A stretch of DNA of 64,000 bases from assembly GCA_025800205.1 (NCBI GenBank), contig JAOXSD010000113.1, positions 1-64,000 on the forward strand, written 5' to 3'. Below the pieces are notes generated by a model that had not been told where the DNA came from, did no database searches, and was given only the letters and a program-made list of their open reading frames with translations. The translations under genes were made by a program, and so were the position numbers. This DNA comes from Silicimonas sp. Lineage in GTDB: Bacteria; Pseudomonadota; Alphaproteobacteria; Rhodobacterales; Rhodobacteraceae. Positions 25,940 to 37,563 of the stretch are shown here, one piece after another; position 1 is the first letter of the stretch; each line of letters starts with the position of its first letter.

Positions 25940-26021
25940 TTTGCGCATTCTCCGCCAAATGCCGAAGATTCCTGCGACGCCAATTTGCTGCACCGCAAAA
26001 GGCTTGCACGCTGCACCGCAA
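25940..26021. promoter_or_regulatory. Cluster of TTTGC...GCAAA elements and two 12-bp direct repeats upstream of malyl-CoA lyase
   Basis: TTTGC 25940 / GCCAAA 25954; TTTGCTGCACCGCAAA 25984-25999; GCTGCACCGCAA at 25987-25998 and 26010-26021. Confidence 0.45.
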
Positions 26022-26067
26022 CATAATACGCAATGACCCGGATCAAACGAAAGAAAGTTACTCGCCC

Positions 26068-27024
26068 ATGTCGTTTCGCGTTCAGCCCGCTGCTCCTGCC
26101 CGCCCCAACCGCTGCCAGCTTTTCGGACCCGGCTCGCGCCCGGCGATCTTTGAAAAAATGGCCGCCTCGGCGGCAGATGTCATAAACCTCGATCTGGAAG
26201 ATGCGGTGGCGCCCGACGACAAACCCCAGGCGCGCAAGAACATTGCCGAGGCGATCGGTGGCGTCGATTGGGGCACCAAGACCCTGTCGGTGCGGATCAA
26301 CGGGCTCGATACGCCCTATTGGTATCAGGATGTGATCGAAGTGCTGACCAACGGCTCGGAACGGCTCGACCAGATCATGATCCCGAAAGTCGGCTGTGCC
26401 GCTGACATCTACGCGGTCGACGCGCTGGTGACCGCCGTGGAAACCCAGCTGGGCCGCACCAAGAAGATCAACTTCGAAGTGATCATCGAGACCGCCGCCG
26501 GCATTGCCCATGTGGAAGAAATCGCCGCCGCCTCGCCCCGCATGGTGGCGATGAGCCTTGGCGCGGCTGATTTCGCCGCCTCCATGGGGATGCAGACCAC
26601 CGGCATCGGCGGGACGCAGGAAAACTACTACATGCACCGGGATGGCGCGAAATACTGGTCCGACCCCTGGCACTGGGCCCAGGCCGCCATCGTTGCCGCC
26701 TGCCGCACCCATGGGGTGCTGCCCGTGGACGGCCCGTTCGGTGATTTCTCCGATGACGAGGGCTTCCGCGCCCAGGCTTTGCGCTCGGCCACCCTTGGCA
26801 TGGTCGGCAAATGGGCGATCCATCCCAAGCAGGTCGCACTTGCCAACGAGGTTTTCACGCCTTCGGAAGAGGCGGTGACCGAAGCGCGCGAGATCCTCGC
26901 GGCCATGGAAGAGGCGCAGAAAACCGGCTCCGGTGCGGCGGTCTACAAGGGTCGTCTGGTTGATATCGCGAGCGTGCGGCAGGCCGAGGTGATCGTGCGC
27001 CAGGCGGAATTGATCGCCGGTTAA
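26068..27024 (+). CDS. mcl1: L-malyl-CoA/beta-methylmalyl-CoA lyase
   Basis: 318 aa; MSFRVQPAAPARPNRCQLFGPGSRPAIFEKMAASAADVINLDLEDAVAPDDK...GKWAIHPKQVALAN. Confidence 0.9.
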   Translation: MSFRVQPAAPARPNRCQLFGPGSRPAIFEKMAASAADVINLDLEDAVAPDDKPQARKNIAEAIGGVDWGTKTLSVRINGLDTPYWYQDVIEVLTNGSERLDQIMIPKVGCAADIYAVDALVTAVETQLGRTKKINFEVIIETAAGIAHVEEIAAASPRMVAMSLGAADFAASMGMQTTGIGGTQENYYMHRDGAKYWSDPWHWAQAAIVAACRTHGVLPVDGPFGDFSDDEGFRAQALRSATLGMVGKWAIHPKQVALANEVFTPSEEAVTEAREILAAMEEAQKTGSGAAVYKGRLVDIASVRQAEVIVRQAELIAG

Positions 27025-27088
27025 CCTTCTTGGCAATTTCTTAGGAAACTCGGGCTATCCGGAAGCATCATGTTTCTGGAGCCCGACC

Positions 27089-27538
27089 ATGGCGGAACGG
27101 CCTAGGCCGATCTCGCGCATCATTGCGCTGCAACAGCAAGACGACGTCTTCAAGCACGGTTTGGTCCGCATTCCGTTGCTGTTGGCGCCGCTGCGTCGTG
27201 TCTCCGCCCAGGGGGACATGATCTTTGCGGGATTCATCGAGGACAAGCGGATCGAATTCGCCTGTATCGGCAAGACCCGGCAGGAAACCGATCCGCTGAT
27301 GGCCGCGCTCGACAATCTGGTGAAGTCGGAAAACGCAACCGCCCGCTCCCGGGGCCTGCCCGCCCCCCATCCGATCAACCTGCGCCTTCAGGTGCGGGCA
27401 GACGGATCCTGGCGCACCCGGCTGACGGAAACGGAAACCGAAGGGTTGAAGAAGATGTATCAGTTCGTCGCCGCCCGCTGGACCTTCAAGGATGCCAATG
27501 GCCGCCCCCGCACGGATGGGGCCCTGCCCAAGACGTGA
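27089..27538 (+). CDS. Conserved hypothetical protein
   Basis: 149 aa ORF, codon usage consistent with neighbours. Confidence 0.5.
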   Translation: MAERPRPISRIIALQQQDDVFKHGLVRIPLLLAPLRRVSAQGDMIFAGFIEDKRIEFACIGKTRQETDPLMAALDNLVKSENATARSRGLPAPHPINLRLQVRADGSWRTRLTETETEGLKKMYQFVAARWTFKDANGRPRTDGALPKT

Positions 27539-27544
27539 CGGGAC

Positions 27545-27570
27545 GCGCCGCCCCCCGCAGGGGACGGCGC
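27545..27570. terminator. GC-rich hairpin between convergent genes
   Basis: GCGCCG-CCCC...GGGG-A-CGGCGC; only a weak T-run follows. Confidence 0.4.
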
Positions 27571-27577
27571 TCTTGTC

Positions 27578-28375
27578 TCAGGCGATGGCCGCCACGGCGC
27601 GCTTGGCCATGACTTTCACCAGGTTCGCGCGATAGGCGCCGTCGCCATGGAGGTCCGACAGCATGTCATCGGCGCTGACCGAGGTGCCATCGAGCGCGTC
27701 GGGCGCGAAGTTCGAGCCGAGGGCTGCCTCCATGTCCGACGCACGGAAGACGCCGTCATTGCCGGCCCCCGTCACCGCGACGCGGACGCCGCCTGCGCCT
27801 TGTGCGACGAAGACACCGCACATGGCATAGCGCGAGGCCGGGTTGGGGAACTTGGCATAGGCGCCCTTGGCGGGGGCCTCGAAACTGACCGAGAGGATGA
27901 TTTCGCCCTCGTCGAGGGCGGTGTCGAACATGCCGGTGAAGAAATCATCCGCCGCAATCTCACGGGCGTTGGTCTTGATCGTGGCCCCCAACGCCAGCAT
28001 CGCCGCAGGGTAATCCGCCGCCGGGTCGTTGTTCGCGACCGAGCCGCCGATGGTTCCGCGATGGCGCACCGCCGGATCGCCGATCTTGCCCGCCAGATCA
28101 CAGATTGCCGGGCAAGCGGCGCGGAGCGAGGCGTCGCCCGCCACCTCCGCATGGGTGGTCATCGCGCCGATGGTCACCGAGCTGCCCGAGACCGTGACGC
28201 CGCGCATGTCGGCAACACCCGAGATGTCGACCAGATCGGAGGGGGCGGCCAGCCGCGCCTTCATCGTGGGCAGAAGGGTCTGACCGCCCGCGATGAGCTG
28301 GCCGTCTTCCGCGCCCGAGAGGAGCGAGGCGGCGTCGGCAGCACTTGCCGCCTTGTGATAGTTGGTGTTTTCCAT
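27578..28375 (-). CDS. FAD-binding subunit of a CODH/xanthine-dehydrogenase family enzyme (CoxM-like)
   Basis: 265 aa; LIAGGQTLLPTMKARLAAPSDLVDIS, HRGTIGGSVANNDPAADYPAA. Confidence 0.9.
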   Translation of the reverse strand: MENTNYHKAASAADAASLLSGAEDGQLIAGGQTLLPTMKARLAAPSDLVDISGVADMRGVTVSGSSVTIGAMTTHAEVAGDASLRAACPAICDLAGKIGDPAVRHRGTIGGSVANNDPAADYPAAMLALGATIKTNAREIAADDFFTGMFDTALDEGEIILSVSFEAPAKGAYAKFPNPASRYAMCGVFVAQGAGGVRVAVTGAGNDGVFRASDMEAALGSNFAPDALDGTSVSADDMLSDLHGDGAYRANLVKVMAKRAVAAIA

Positions 28376-28384
28376 CTCTTTCTC

Positions 28385-30739
<2,355 letters not shown>

Positions 30740-30764
30740 CGGTCTCTCCTCCCAAATCGCCCGA

Positions 30765-31235
30765 TTACATTTCGCCAGCGGCCTGGCTGATCGACTTCAC
30801 AATATTGTGGTAGCCGGTACAGCGGCAGATATTGCCTTCCAGCTCGTGCCGGATCGCCGCCTCGTCGAGCGTCTTGCCCTCGGCCTTGTAGCGGTTGACC
30901 ATGTCGATGCCCGACATGACCATGCCGGGGGTGCAGAAGCCGCATTGCAGACCGTGGTTGTCGTTGAACGCCTTCTGCATCGGATGGAGATCGCCATTGG
31001 CGACGCCTTCGATCGTGGTGACCGCCGCGCCATCGGCCTGGGCGGCCAGCATGGTGCAGGATTTCATCGCCTTGCCATCCACATGGACAACGCAGGCGCC
31101 GCATTGGGACGTGTCACACCCCACATGGGTGCCGGTGAGCCGCAAGTGTTCGCGGATGAAATCCACCAAAAGCGTGCGGTCTTCGACCTCGGCGGTGACA
31201 GCCTTGCCGTTCACCGTCATTGAGACTGTGGTCAT
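30765..31235 (-). CDS. [2Fe-2S] subunit of a CODH/xanthine-dehydrogenase family enzyme (CoxS-like)
   Basis: 156 aa; [44 protein letters not shown]. Confidence 0.93.
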   Translation of the reverse strand: MTTVSMTVNGKAVTAEVEDRTLLVDFIREHLRLTGTHVGCDTSQCGACVVHVDGKAMKSCTMLAAQADGAAVTTIEGVANGDLHPMQKAFNDNHGLQCGFCTPGMVMSGIDMVNRYKAEGKTLDEAAIRHELEGNICRCTGYHNIVKSISQAAGEM

Positions 31236-31381
31236 CTGGGTCCTCCCTGGATTATGTCTCCCCCGCCTCTGCGGGTGTTATCGCAAACGATAGCAAGAAG
31301 TTGCCCGTTGGGAAGGGGGGAGATTCATTTTCTGAAGTTGACGGGAGGCTGCAGGCGGCACCGATCCGGCGCCGCCCCCGG

Positions 31382-31885
31382 TCAGACGGACTGCGCCTGG
31401 CTCTGGGTCATCCACACCAGACCGAAGAGCAGAAGGGCCGCAGCCAGCGCCGAAGCCACCGTGCGCACGCTGTTCCAGAAGGTCCAGCGCGGCACATAGG
31501 TGCCAAGCCAATAGTCGCGGGTCGCCGCCTCGCCCAGCGCCATTCCCGCCAGCGCCTCGTTCATCGGCACGTTGAAAAAGATCGTGACCGCGAAACAGCC
31601 GAAGAAATAGACTAGCGCCCCGGCCAGGATCAGCATCGCCGCCGGGCCCTCCAGGGTCAGCCAGGCGCTGCCTGCGATCACCACCGAGGCCGCTGCCATG
31701 CCGAGAAACAGCGTCATGAAGACCCAGCGAAACACCTCGCGGTTGATCACCTGCATCGCCTCGACCCCGCCGCCGGTGATCGCCAGCGACCGCATGATGA
31801 AGTCGGAAAACGCCAGGAACACCCCGGCCACAAGCGCATAGGCCAGAATGGCGATCTGCAGAAACAGAAAGAAAAACATCGACAT
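31382..31885 (-). CDS. DUF1772-like membrane protein
   Basis: 167 aa; multi-TM, NVPMNEALAGM...YVPRWTFWNSVRTVAS. Confidence 0.7.
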   Translation of the reverse strand: MSMFFFLFLQIAILAYALVAGVFLAFSDFIMRSLAITGGGVEAMQVINREVFRWVFMTLFLGMAAASVVIAGSAWLTLEGPAAMLILAGALVYFFGCFAVTIFFNVPMNEALAGMALGEAATRDYWLGTYVPRWTFWNSVRTVASALAAALLLFGLVWMTQSQAQSV

Positions 31886-31952
31886 GGGAACACTCCTTTG
31901 AAGATTGCGGCAGCGGGTCACCCCGCCGCCGATAAGGGCTCAGAGACCGGGT

Positions 31953-32780
31953 TCAGGCGGCCGCGTTCCAGGCGCCTGCCGCTGCGGCATTGCGGGCATA
32001 ATCGGTGAAATCCCGGGGCGGACGGCCCAGCGCCTGCATCACGCCATCGGCCAGATGGGCATTGCGTCCGTCGAGGGTTTCGCGCGCGATGGCGGTAAAG
32101 ACATCGGCCACGAAATCCCCGCCCGAGGCGGCCACATTGGCGTGGAAGTCCTCAAAGCTGATCGGCACATGCTGCACCGGCCGCCCGATCGCCTCGGAAA
32201 GGGCGGCGGCCATTTCGGCAAAGCTCACCAGACGCGGGCCGGTCACCTCGTAAAGCGCGCCGCGATGGCCGTCCTCGGTCAGGGCCGCGACCACCACATC
32301 GGCGATGTCCTCCACATCGATGATCGGCTCCACCACATCCCCGCCAGGCATCGGCAGCACCCCTCCGAGGATCGGGTCGTGCAGGTAGCCTTCGGAAAAG
32401 TTCTGCGCAAACCAGGCCGAGCGCACCAGGGTGAAGTCGATGCCGGAGGCGCGCACCACAGCCTCACCTTCCTGGGCGTGATGCTCACCGCGCCCCGACA
32501 GAAGCACCAGATGCTCCAGCCCCGATGTCTTGGCCAGGGCACAGAATTCCGCCACCTTTTCGACCGCGCCGGGAAAGGCCAGATCGGGGAAATAGGTGAC
32601 ATAGGCCTTGGCGACGCCCGCCAGGGCCGGCGCCCAGCTCTGCGCATTGTCCCAGTCAAACGGGATCTCCGCATGGCGGGTGCCGCGGCGCACCGCGTGG
32701 CCCTTGGCCTCCAGCCGGTCGGCCACACGGGCGCCGGTCTTGCCGGTGGCGCCGATCACGAGAATTGGAGAAATGTCCAT
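31953..32780 (-). CDS. NmrA-like NAD(P)-binding protein
   Basis: 275 aa; ILVIGATGKTGARVADRLEAKGHAVRRGTR. Confidence 0.82.
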   Translation of the reverse strand: MDISPILVIGATGKTGARVADRLEAKGHAVRRGTRHAEIPFDWDNAQSWAPALAGVAKAYVTYFPDLAFPGAVEKVAEFCALAKTSGLEHLVLLSGRGEHHAQEGEAVVRASGIDFTLVRSAWFAQNFSEGYLHDPILGGVLPMPGGDVVEPIIDVEDIADVVVAALTEDGHRGALYEVTGPRLVSFAEMAAALSEAIGRPVQHVPISFEDFHANVAASGGDFVADVFTAIARETLDGRNAHLADGVMQALGRPPRDFTDYARNAAAAGAWNAAA

Positions 32781-32883
32781 TGTCTTGCTCCTTGGTCAAA
32801 TTGAATGACCAAGGTCTAGCGGGACGCATCCGGTCAGATCTTGACCGCAGATGCCAGGGTTTTGACCGTCGCGGCCAATCTGA

Positions 32884-33894
32884 TCAGCGCCGCTGGCGCG
32901 CCTTGCGATACTGCGCGGGCGTCTGCCCCGCCCAGCGTTTGAACGCCCGGCTGAACGCACTTTGTTCGGAGAACCCGGTCAGAAAGGCGATCTCGGCCAG
33001 AGAGTAGCTTTCATCGCGCAACAGCCCCTCGGCCAGCTCGCGGCGCGTGTCTTCGGTCAGGGTCTGGAAACTCACCCCATGGTCGGCCAGCCGCCGGTGA
33101 AACGACCGCGCGCTCAGGCCCAGACCCCGGGCAATATCGGCCATCTTCGGCATCCCTTCGGACAGGGCCCGGGCGATCGCATCGCGGGTGCTCTGCACCA
33201 GCCCCGGCTCGGGCTCCGGAAGGATCCGGGCCAGTTCCGTTTCCAGATGGGACATCAGAAACCGGGTGATCCCCGCATCCCCCAGCCGGTTCGGCCGCGC
33301 CAGAACCTCATGGGAGAACAAGAGCGCGTCCATATCGGCGCCGAACTGAACGGGTGCCGCGAAATACGCCTCATGGGCCGCCGTCACCGCCGGGGCCGGG
33401 TGCCGGATCAGCACGCGGAGCGGCGCCACCGGACCCGGCGCCACCTGTCGGGCCAGCGACACCGACGCGGCGAGCGTTGCCTCGTTCGACAGGCGCATTC
33501 CCAGCCGCCGCACCCCGGCGCGATGCAGAAGGAACAGCATCCCCTCGGGTGTTTCGCGCAGCTCGTATTCCACCACGCTGGTCCAAAGCCGCGCATAGCG
33601 TTCGACCCGCGCGAAGGAGCCGAGCAGATCCGGCGCCGCCTTCCAGGCCAGCCCCAGCGCGCCATAGTCATCGCAGCGCATGGCCGCCCCCACCCGCAGC
33701 GGCAGGGCGGTCACATCGGTGATCGCCGCCATCCGTTCCAGCAGATCGTAGTACGCCTGATCCGGGATCATCACCTTCGGATCCCAGGGCGCCGCCGCAT
33801 CAAGCCCGACCGAAGCCAGCACCTCAGGGCCCGCCGCCCCGAGATCCGCCGCCGCCACCTTCTTGCGCGCAAAAAGTGATGTGATCGACCCCAT
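32884..33894 (-). CDS. AraC-family transcriptional regulator
   Basis: C-terminal GLSARSFHRRLADHGVSFQTLTEDTRRELAEGLLRDESYSLAEIAFLTGFSEQSAFSRAFKRWAGQTPAQYRK. Confidence 0.9.
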   Translation of the reverse strand: MGSITSLFARKKVAAADLGAAGPEVLASVGLDAAAPWDPKVMIPDQAYYDLLERMAAITDVTALPLRVGAAMRCDDYGALGLAWKAAPDLLGSFARVERYARLWTSVVEYELRETPEGMLFLLHRAGVRRLGMRLSNEATLAASVSLARQVAPGPVAPLRVLIRHPAPAVTAAHEAYFAAPVQFGADMDALLFSHEVLARPNRLGDAGITRFLMSHLETELARILPEPEPGLVQSTRDAIARALSEGMPKMADIARGLGLSARSFHRRLADHGVSFQTLTEDTRRELAEGLLRDESYSLAEIAFLTGFSEQSAFSRAFKRWAGQTPAQYRKARQRR

Positions 33895-34012
33895 GGCCGG
33901 ACATATAGGCGTCGCGCCCGCCCGGACCAAGCCGCGCGCTTTGACCTAGCGCAAGGCGCCGCCCCCGGCCCCTGCCTAGATTTTCAACAGAACCGCTTTC
34001 GGGAGAAGACAG

Positions 34013-34327
34013 ATGCTTGACATTTCCAACGCCAAGATCGTGCGCGTGATCTTTCTTGCGCGGGAATACGGGCCCGAAAGCGCCCATCTGCGCGACTATA
34101 TCTCCGGGCTCAATGCCGATGAGCAGACCTCCCTCGTGGCGCTGATGTGGGTCGGGCGCGAGAGCTTCCCGCCCGACGAGATCAACCGCGCCCGCGCCGA
34201 GGCCGAAGCGGAAGCCTCCGCCCCCACCGAGCATTACCTTTCCGGTATTCCCGGCCTCGCGGAATATCTTGAAGACGGGATGGACATGCTGGGGATAGAC
34301 GTGCGCGACACCGAGGACCGGATGTAG
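34013..34327 (+). CDS. DUF3775-like protein
   Basis: 104 aa; MWVGRESFPPDEINRARAEAEAEASAPTEHYLSGIPGLAEYLEDG. Confidence 0.7.
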   Translation: MLDISNAKIVRVIFLAREYGPESAHLRDYISGLNADEQTSLVALMWVGRESFPPDEINRARAEAEAEASAPTEHYLSGIPGLAEYLEDGMDMLGIDVRDTEDRM

Positions 34328-34392
34328 CCTCCTGACAAAACACTGTCAGCAGCCCGGGTGACAGGGCGCGCGCCCGCGACTAGCCTTCCCCC

Positions 34393-34971
34393 ATGGCTGA
34401 CCCGATTGACGACAAACCGCGCTGCTTTGGCTCCCATTCCGCGCTTTATGCCCGCTACCATGACGAGGAATGGGGCGTGCCCGTGCATGACGACCGGCTG
34501 CTTTTCGAGATGCTGATCCTCGAAGGCGCCCATGCGGGTCTGTCCTGGGAAACCGTGCTGAAGAAACGCGACGGTTACCGCGCGGTCTATCACGATTTCG
34601 ATGTGGAACGGGTGGCGGCCATGGGGGATGATGAACTGGCCGAGGCGCTTCAGAACCCCACCATCATCCGCCACCGTCAGAAAGTGCCCGGCGCACGCCA
34701 GAATGCCCGGGTATTCCTCAGGATGCAGGCGGAATTCGGCAGCTTTTCCAACTGGCTCTGGTCCCATGTGGAGGGGCAACCGCGTCTGGGCCACTGGGAA
34801 ACCCGCGAGGCCATGCCCGCCGTGACGCCGCTGGCCACGCAGATCTCAAAGGATCTCAAAAAGCGCGGCATGACCTTCGTCGGCCCCACGATCATCTACG
34901 CCTATCTGCAGGCGGTGGGTGTGGTGAATGACCATTTTCAGGGGTGCTGGAAGGCCGAACCCCGGGACTGA
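34393..34971 (+). CDS. tag: DNA-3-methyladenine glycosylase I
   Basis: 192 aa; YARYHDEEWGVPVHDDRLLFEMLILEGAHAGLSWETVLKKRDGYR...GPTIIYAYLQAVGVVNDHFQGCW. Confidence 0.9.
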   Translation: MADPIDDKPRCFGSHSALYARYHDEEWGVPVHDDRLLFEMLILEGAHAGLSWETVLKKRDGYRAVYHDFDVERVAAMGDDELAEALQNPTIIRHRQKVPGARQNARVFLRMQAEFGSFSNWLWSHVEGQPRLGHWETREAMPAVTPLATQISKDLKKRGMTFVGPTIIYAYLQAVGVVNDHFQGCWKAEPRD

Positions 34972-35393
34972 GGTCAGGAATACCCGACCTTTTGCGAGGA
35001 AACTCAACCATTTGGTCAATCAGCCCTTGCCAGCCCGAAATTCAACGGCTTACGTGTAGGCATCTGGGATGATTGAGTGATAATTAGTGAATGGACAATG
35101 TCTGTTCCGCGCCCCGGGGTATGGTGTTTGCCCTGCTCGGGGTGCCGGCAGCCCTGCAGCCGACACGTCTCAGCCTTGCAATCTCTGTGCCCTTCGGAGC
35201 CCCGCGCCCTAGCCGCAAGCCGGCCCGGCGCCCGCGCCCCCTCTCCGCCGGCGAAAATGGCCAAGAGAGGATTATTTCTCTCATATATCAATACCTTAAC
35301 CATTGCCCCCTTGCCAAGAGAGGGGAGTGTCGACTAGGCTGCGCACGCCAGGGATGATTGAGGCACTTCTAATGAGTTGACGTGAGTGTGTGC

Positions 35394-35429
35394 GCGTCCC
35401 GGACCTGAAATTACGGCGGTCCGGGACGC
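35394..35429. other. Perfect 12-bp inverted repeat GCGTCCCGGACC-N12-GGTCCGGGACGC in a long intergenic region
   Basis: Arms 35394-35405 and 35418-35429 exactly complementary; no T-run follows. Confidence 0.75.
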
Positions 35430-35613
35430 CGCCTCGCAACAAGGCCGCGATTCGCCCCTCGGATCCGGCAGAGGGCGGCAACCCTCGATCTCAATTTCGC
35501 ACCTTCTCCCCCCGGCTTTCATCGGCGGGACCAAAAGCTTCCCTAACGTTACTTTTTCTTTGACCTGCACCGGAAACCCGACAGGATATTTCCGATAATA
35601 AAGGAAATTCGTC

Positions 35614-36224
35614 GTGAAATTTATTGCCGACCCCCTGGTGCTGGGGGCCTTCGGAGTGGCGGCCGGTCTTTTGTCGACCTTCGCCTATCTCCCCTACATC
35701 CGTGACACGCTCAGCGGCAACGCCCAGCCGCAACGGGCCTCCTGGCTGATCTGGTCGGTGCTGGGCTCCATCGCCTTTTTCTCCCAGCTATATGAAGGGG
35801 CCGGCGCCTCGCTTTGGTTCGCGGCGGTGCAGGTCTCGGGCACGCTCCTGGTGCTGCTGCTGTCGGTCTGGAAAGGTCAGGGCGCCTATCTGCGCCCGGT
35901 CGATTACACGGTGCTGACCTGCGCCGCTGTCGGGCTGTTTTTGTGGTATCAGACCGAAACCGCGGCCTGGGCCCTCAGCATCACCATCGGGGTCAGCTTG
36001 CTGGGCGGCTTTCTGACCGTGGCGAAATCCTACCACATGCCGCAAACCGAAACCCTGACCACCTGGCCCTGTCGCTGATCGCCTCTGTCTGCGCGATGAT
36101 CGCCGTGGGCCGGCTTGACCCGGTGCTGCTGGCCTATCCGGCCTATCTCTTCACCCTCTACGCGATGTTCGTCACCGCCATCCTCATGGGACGGCGCGCC
36201 CAGGTGGTCAACGCAAACGTCTGA
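35614..36224 (+). pseudogene. PQ-loop/SemiSWEET-like membrane protein interrupted by an apparent frameshift
   Basis: Frame 35614..36078 ends ...TETLTTWPCR*; the reading continues in ORF 35814..36224 as LALSLIASVCAMIAVGRLDPVLLAYPAYLFTLYAMFVTAILMGRR. Confidence 0.55.
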
Positions 36225-37467
36225 GGATCTCGAAACTGGCATAGCCATCGGGCACCAGGCCCTGGCTGGCCTGAAAACCCCGGATCGCCTGGATCGTGTT
36301 CGGCCCGATCACCCCGTCGACACCCTGGGTGTTGTAACCGCGCGCCGACAACAGCCGCTGCATTTCCTTCTTCTCGGAGAACCGCAGGTTGCGGTCGCCG
36401 CGCGGCCAGCCGGTGCGCAGCGGCCCTGCGCCCTTGAGCCGGTCCGACAGATGCCCGACCGCGATCACATAGGCATCCGCCGTGTTGTAGCGCTCGATCA
36501 CGTGGAAATTGTCAAAGATCATGAAGGCCGCACCGCGCGCGCCTGCTGGCAGCAGGATCGAGGCGCGCCCGTGGTTCGGCACCTTGCGCCCCTTCATGTC
36601 GCGCACCCCCATGGCGGCCCATTGGGTCGGGCTTTTCTTCACCCGCTCACCGGTCAGCCCGTAGTTGAAGCCGCGCGGCAATTGCACCTCCACCCCCCAG
36701 GGCTGCCCCTTGGTCCAGCCGAAGCGCTTGAGATAGGCCGCCGTCGACGCCAGCCCGTCGGTGGGATCGTCGGACCAGATGTCGCGCCGCCCGTCGCCGC
36801 GGAAATCCACCGCATAGGACAGATAGGAGGTCGGCATGAACTGGGTGTGCCCCATGGCCCCCGCCCAGCTTCCGGTCATCTGCCGGGGCGAGACATCGCC
36901 CGCCTGCAGGATCTTCAGCGCCGCGATCAATTGCTCCTCGAAGAATCGTCCGCGCCGCCCGTCATAGGCCAGGGTCGCCAGCGCCGAGATCAGCGGCGTC
37001 TTGCCCCGATAGGTGCCATAGGCGCTTTCCAGCCCCCAGATCGCGGTCACCACCTCGGCCTCGACCCCGAACCGCGCCTCGATCTCGCGCAGCAGGCGCT
37101 TGTGCTTGCGCAGACCGGCGCGGCCGTTCTTCACCCGGGTGTCGGACACGGCGCTGTCGAGATATTCCCAGATCTGCTTGGTGAATTCCGACTGGTTGCG
37201 GTCCTTTTCGATGATCGCGGGATCAAAGCGCACGCCGCGAAAGGCCGCGTCAAACACGCTGTCGCGAATGCCCGCCGCCCGCGCCCGGCGGCGGAACCCG
37301 CTGATCCAGCGCTGAAAGCCTGCGTTGGTGGCTTGGGATTGGGCCAGCACGAGAGTGCCCTCCGTGATCGTGGTGGGCCGGGGCTGGGGCGCGGCGGCCT
37401 GCTCGGGGGCCGCGAAAAGCGGTCCGGCCAGGCAAATCCCCAGAACAAAGGCGAATAGGCGACGCAT
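36208..37467 (-). CDS. Lytic murein transglycosylase (MltB family) with C-terminal peptidoglycan-binding domain
   Basis: 419 aa; WGLESAYGTYRGKTPLISALATLAYDGRR, GAMGHTQFMPTSYL; C-term GYNTQGVDGVIGPNTIQAIRGFQ. Confidence 0.92.
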   Translation of the reverse strand: MRRLFAFVLGICLAGPLFAAPEQAAAPQPRPTTITEGTLVLAQSQATNAGFQRWISGFRRRARAAGIRDSVFDAAFRGVRFDPAIIEKDRNQSEFTKQIWEYLDSAVSDTRVKNGRAGLRKHKRLLREIEARFGVEAEVVTAIWGLESAYGTYRGKTPLISALATLAYDGRRGRFFEEQLIAALKILQAGDVSPRQMTGSWAGAMGHTQFMPTSYLSYAVDFRGDGRRDIWSDDPTDGLASTAAYLKRFGWTKGQPWGVEVQLPRGFNYGLTGERVKKSPTQWAAMGVRDMKGRKVPNHGRASILLPAGARGAAFMIFDNFHVIERYNTADAYVIAVGHLSDRLKGAGPLRTGWPRGDRNLRFSEKKEMQRLLSARGYNTQGVDGVIGPNTIQAIRGFQASQGLVPDGYASFEILRRLR

Positions 37468-37563
37468 GTGGTGATCCCTGCTCATTGGCTTTTTTTCGAG
37501 CCTAGCGAGATTCGAACGAGCCGGGAAGTCTCGCCCACCGGATCGGCAGAGCCTTGCCGCCGC

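Noticed and set aside
36055-36080. Programmed -1 frameshift in the PQ-loop-like gene
   Set aside because: No canonical X_XXY_YYZ slippery heptamer in the correct phase; indel or sequencing error is simpler
37495-37560. tRNA-like T-arm sequence (GTTCGAATC on the minus strand) between mltB and rnr
   Set aside because: Flanking bases do not form a T-stem and I could not fold a full cloverleaf; tRNAscan-SE or an att-site comparison would settle it
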